From NCBI GenBank assembly GCA_902826685.1, contig CADEFT010000008.1, forward strand, positions 1 to 64,000: 64,000 bases of DNA, in the 5' to 3' direction. A program made the translations under genes and the position numbers. Of the stretch, positions 63,712-64,000 are shown piece after piece (the first letter of the stretch is position 1; each line of letters starts with the position of its first letter). Under the pieces are notes generated by a model. It was not told where the DNA came from, ran no database searches, and was given only the letters and a program-made list of their open reading frames with translations. This DNA comes from an uncultured Acidobacteriota bacterium. GTDB lineage: Bacteria > Acidobacteriota > Terriglobia > Bryobacterales > Bryobacteraceae.

Positions 63712-64000
63712 ATGCGCCTCGCGTTTCTGCTCGTGCTGCTCGCGCCCGCTTTCGCCCTGGAACGGCCCGGCGTCGAATTCAAGATCTTTCAATTCCCGGC
63801 CGACCGTATGCCGCGCATCGACGGCGACCCGTCCGATTGGAACCTGGTACCCGATTCCTACTCCATCGGAATCGACCAGTTGAAAGACACCGTCAACAAC
63901 ACGCCGCTCGATCGCAACGACCTTGATGTGAAGGTGAAAGCCGGCTGGGTGAAGGGCGAGAACCGGCTCTACTTTCTCTACGAAGCCTCCGACAACTACT
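63712..64000 (+). CDS. Exported CBM9-like protein, 5' part (3' end outside window)
   Basis: From ATG 63712 the visible 96 residues start with a signal peptide (MRLAFLLVLLAPAFALE) and continue FKIFQFPADRMPRIDGDPSD-W, then VKVKAGWVKGENRLYFLYEA. The pattern RIDGDPSDW followed by a strand (RLYFLYEA) is typical of CBM9-like/DOMON-type carbohydrate-binding domains that open exported acidobacterial proteins. The rest is missing, so the full product is unknown. It begins 29 bases after the selenoprotein gene, with AGGAGGCG at 63681 too far from the ATG to be its own ribosome binding site. Confidence 0.65.
   Translation, partial: MRLAFLLVLLAPAFALERPGVEFKIFQFPADRMPRIDGDPSDWNLVPDSYSIGIDQLKDTVNNTPLDRNDLDVKVKAGWVKGENRLYFLYEASDNY

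Noticed and set aside
1..64000. tRNA, rRNA or riboswitch
   Set aside because: No cloverleaf, rRNA block or known leader was recognised when scanning intergenic gaps; a covariance-model search would be needed to exclude small RNAs.

Overview
The window is GC-rich, densely packed bacterial DNA. Its gene families point to an acidobacterium of the Solibacter/Bryobacter type. The markers are two giant Oar-like TonB-dependent receptors with an N-terminal carboxypeptidase-regulatory domain, DUF1501/DUF1549-DUF1553 and DUF1552/DUF1592 pairs, a CRTAC1/ASPIC-UnbV protein, an S8 protease ending in NVIWGT repeats, and many Tat or Sec exported sugar-phosphate-isomerase-like proteins. The taxonomic call is an inference from family content. 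No rRNA, tRNA, IS element, prophage or CRISPR array was recognised.

Layout. 1-1190: left-edge accessory debris (the end of a PIN-domain toxin and two short hypothetical reading frames that look like gene fragments). 1191-5181: YggX-like iron-trafficking protein and the fused E2-E1 2-oxoglutarate dehydrogenase. 5229-11188: CRTAC1 protein, a degenerate tandem repeat, a TPR protein, two exported TIM-barrel isomerase-like proteins and a PEGA protein. 11185-19391: DUF1501/DUF1553 pair, outer-membrane barrel, a glyoxal-oxidase-like radical copper oxidase, a DUF2461 protein and murB. 19388-27060: first TonB receptor, a TacA-type antitoxin with a broken GNAT toxin, malQ, a solitary nuoB, then flaG-fliS. 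27061-39817: a second degenerate repeat, DUF1552/DUF1592 pair, second TonB receptor with a clear terminator, a 1328-residue diheme toroid/HEAT protein and a frameshifted serine hydrolase. 39819-44954: a complete membrane-bound formate dehydrogenase operon fdnGHI-fdhE, whose catalytic subunit is read through an in-frame UGA as selenocysteine. 45003-51722: rfaE2, mfd, a parvulin-type PPIase, a YhaM-like exonuclease and a BlaI-type repressor. 51780-54443: a secreted repeat protein and the NVIWGT protease. 54578-64000: glycerol facilitator, then a long tightly coupled housekeeping series (Trm112, GT9, MsbA, YicC, gmk, rpoZ, coaBC, uracil-DNA glycosylase, tmk), a second UGA-containing gene, and a partial CBM9-like exported protein.

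The most interesting observation is the pair of selenocysteine genes. Formate dehydrogenase at 41928-44954 has Sec192 followed by a hairpin that keeps the E. coli-type bulged U and apical GU. An AhpC/TSA-DsbD-alpha fusion at 62675-63682 carries UGA exactly where the first Cys of a CxxC redox motif belongs (U-P-Y-C), with intact reading frame on both sides and a hairpin at a suitable distance. An automatic annotation would split both genes. Other items for a second look are two unrelated families of decayed tandem repeats, each filling a convergent intergenic gap, tandem GGACA-N3-TGTCC palindromes before glpF, and the heme/toroid/HEAT protein.
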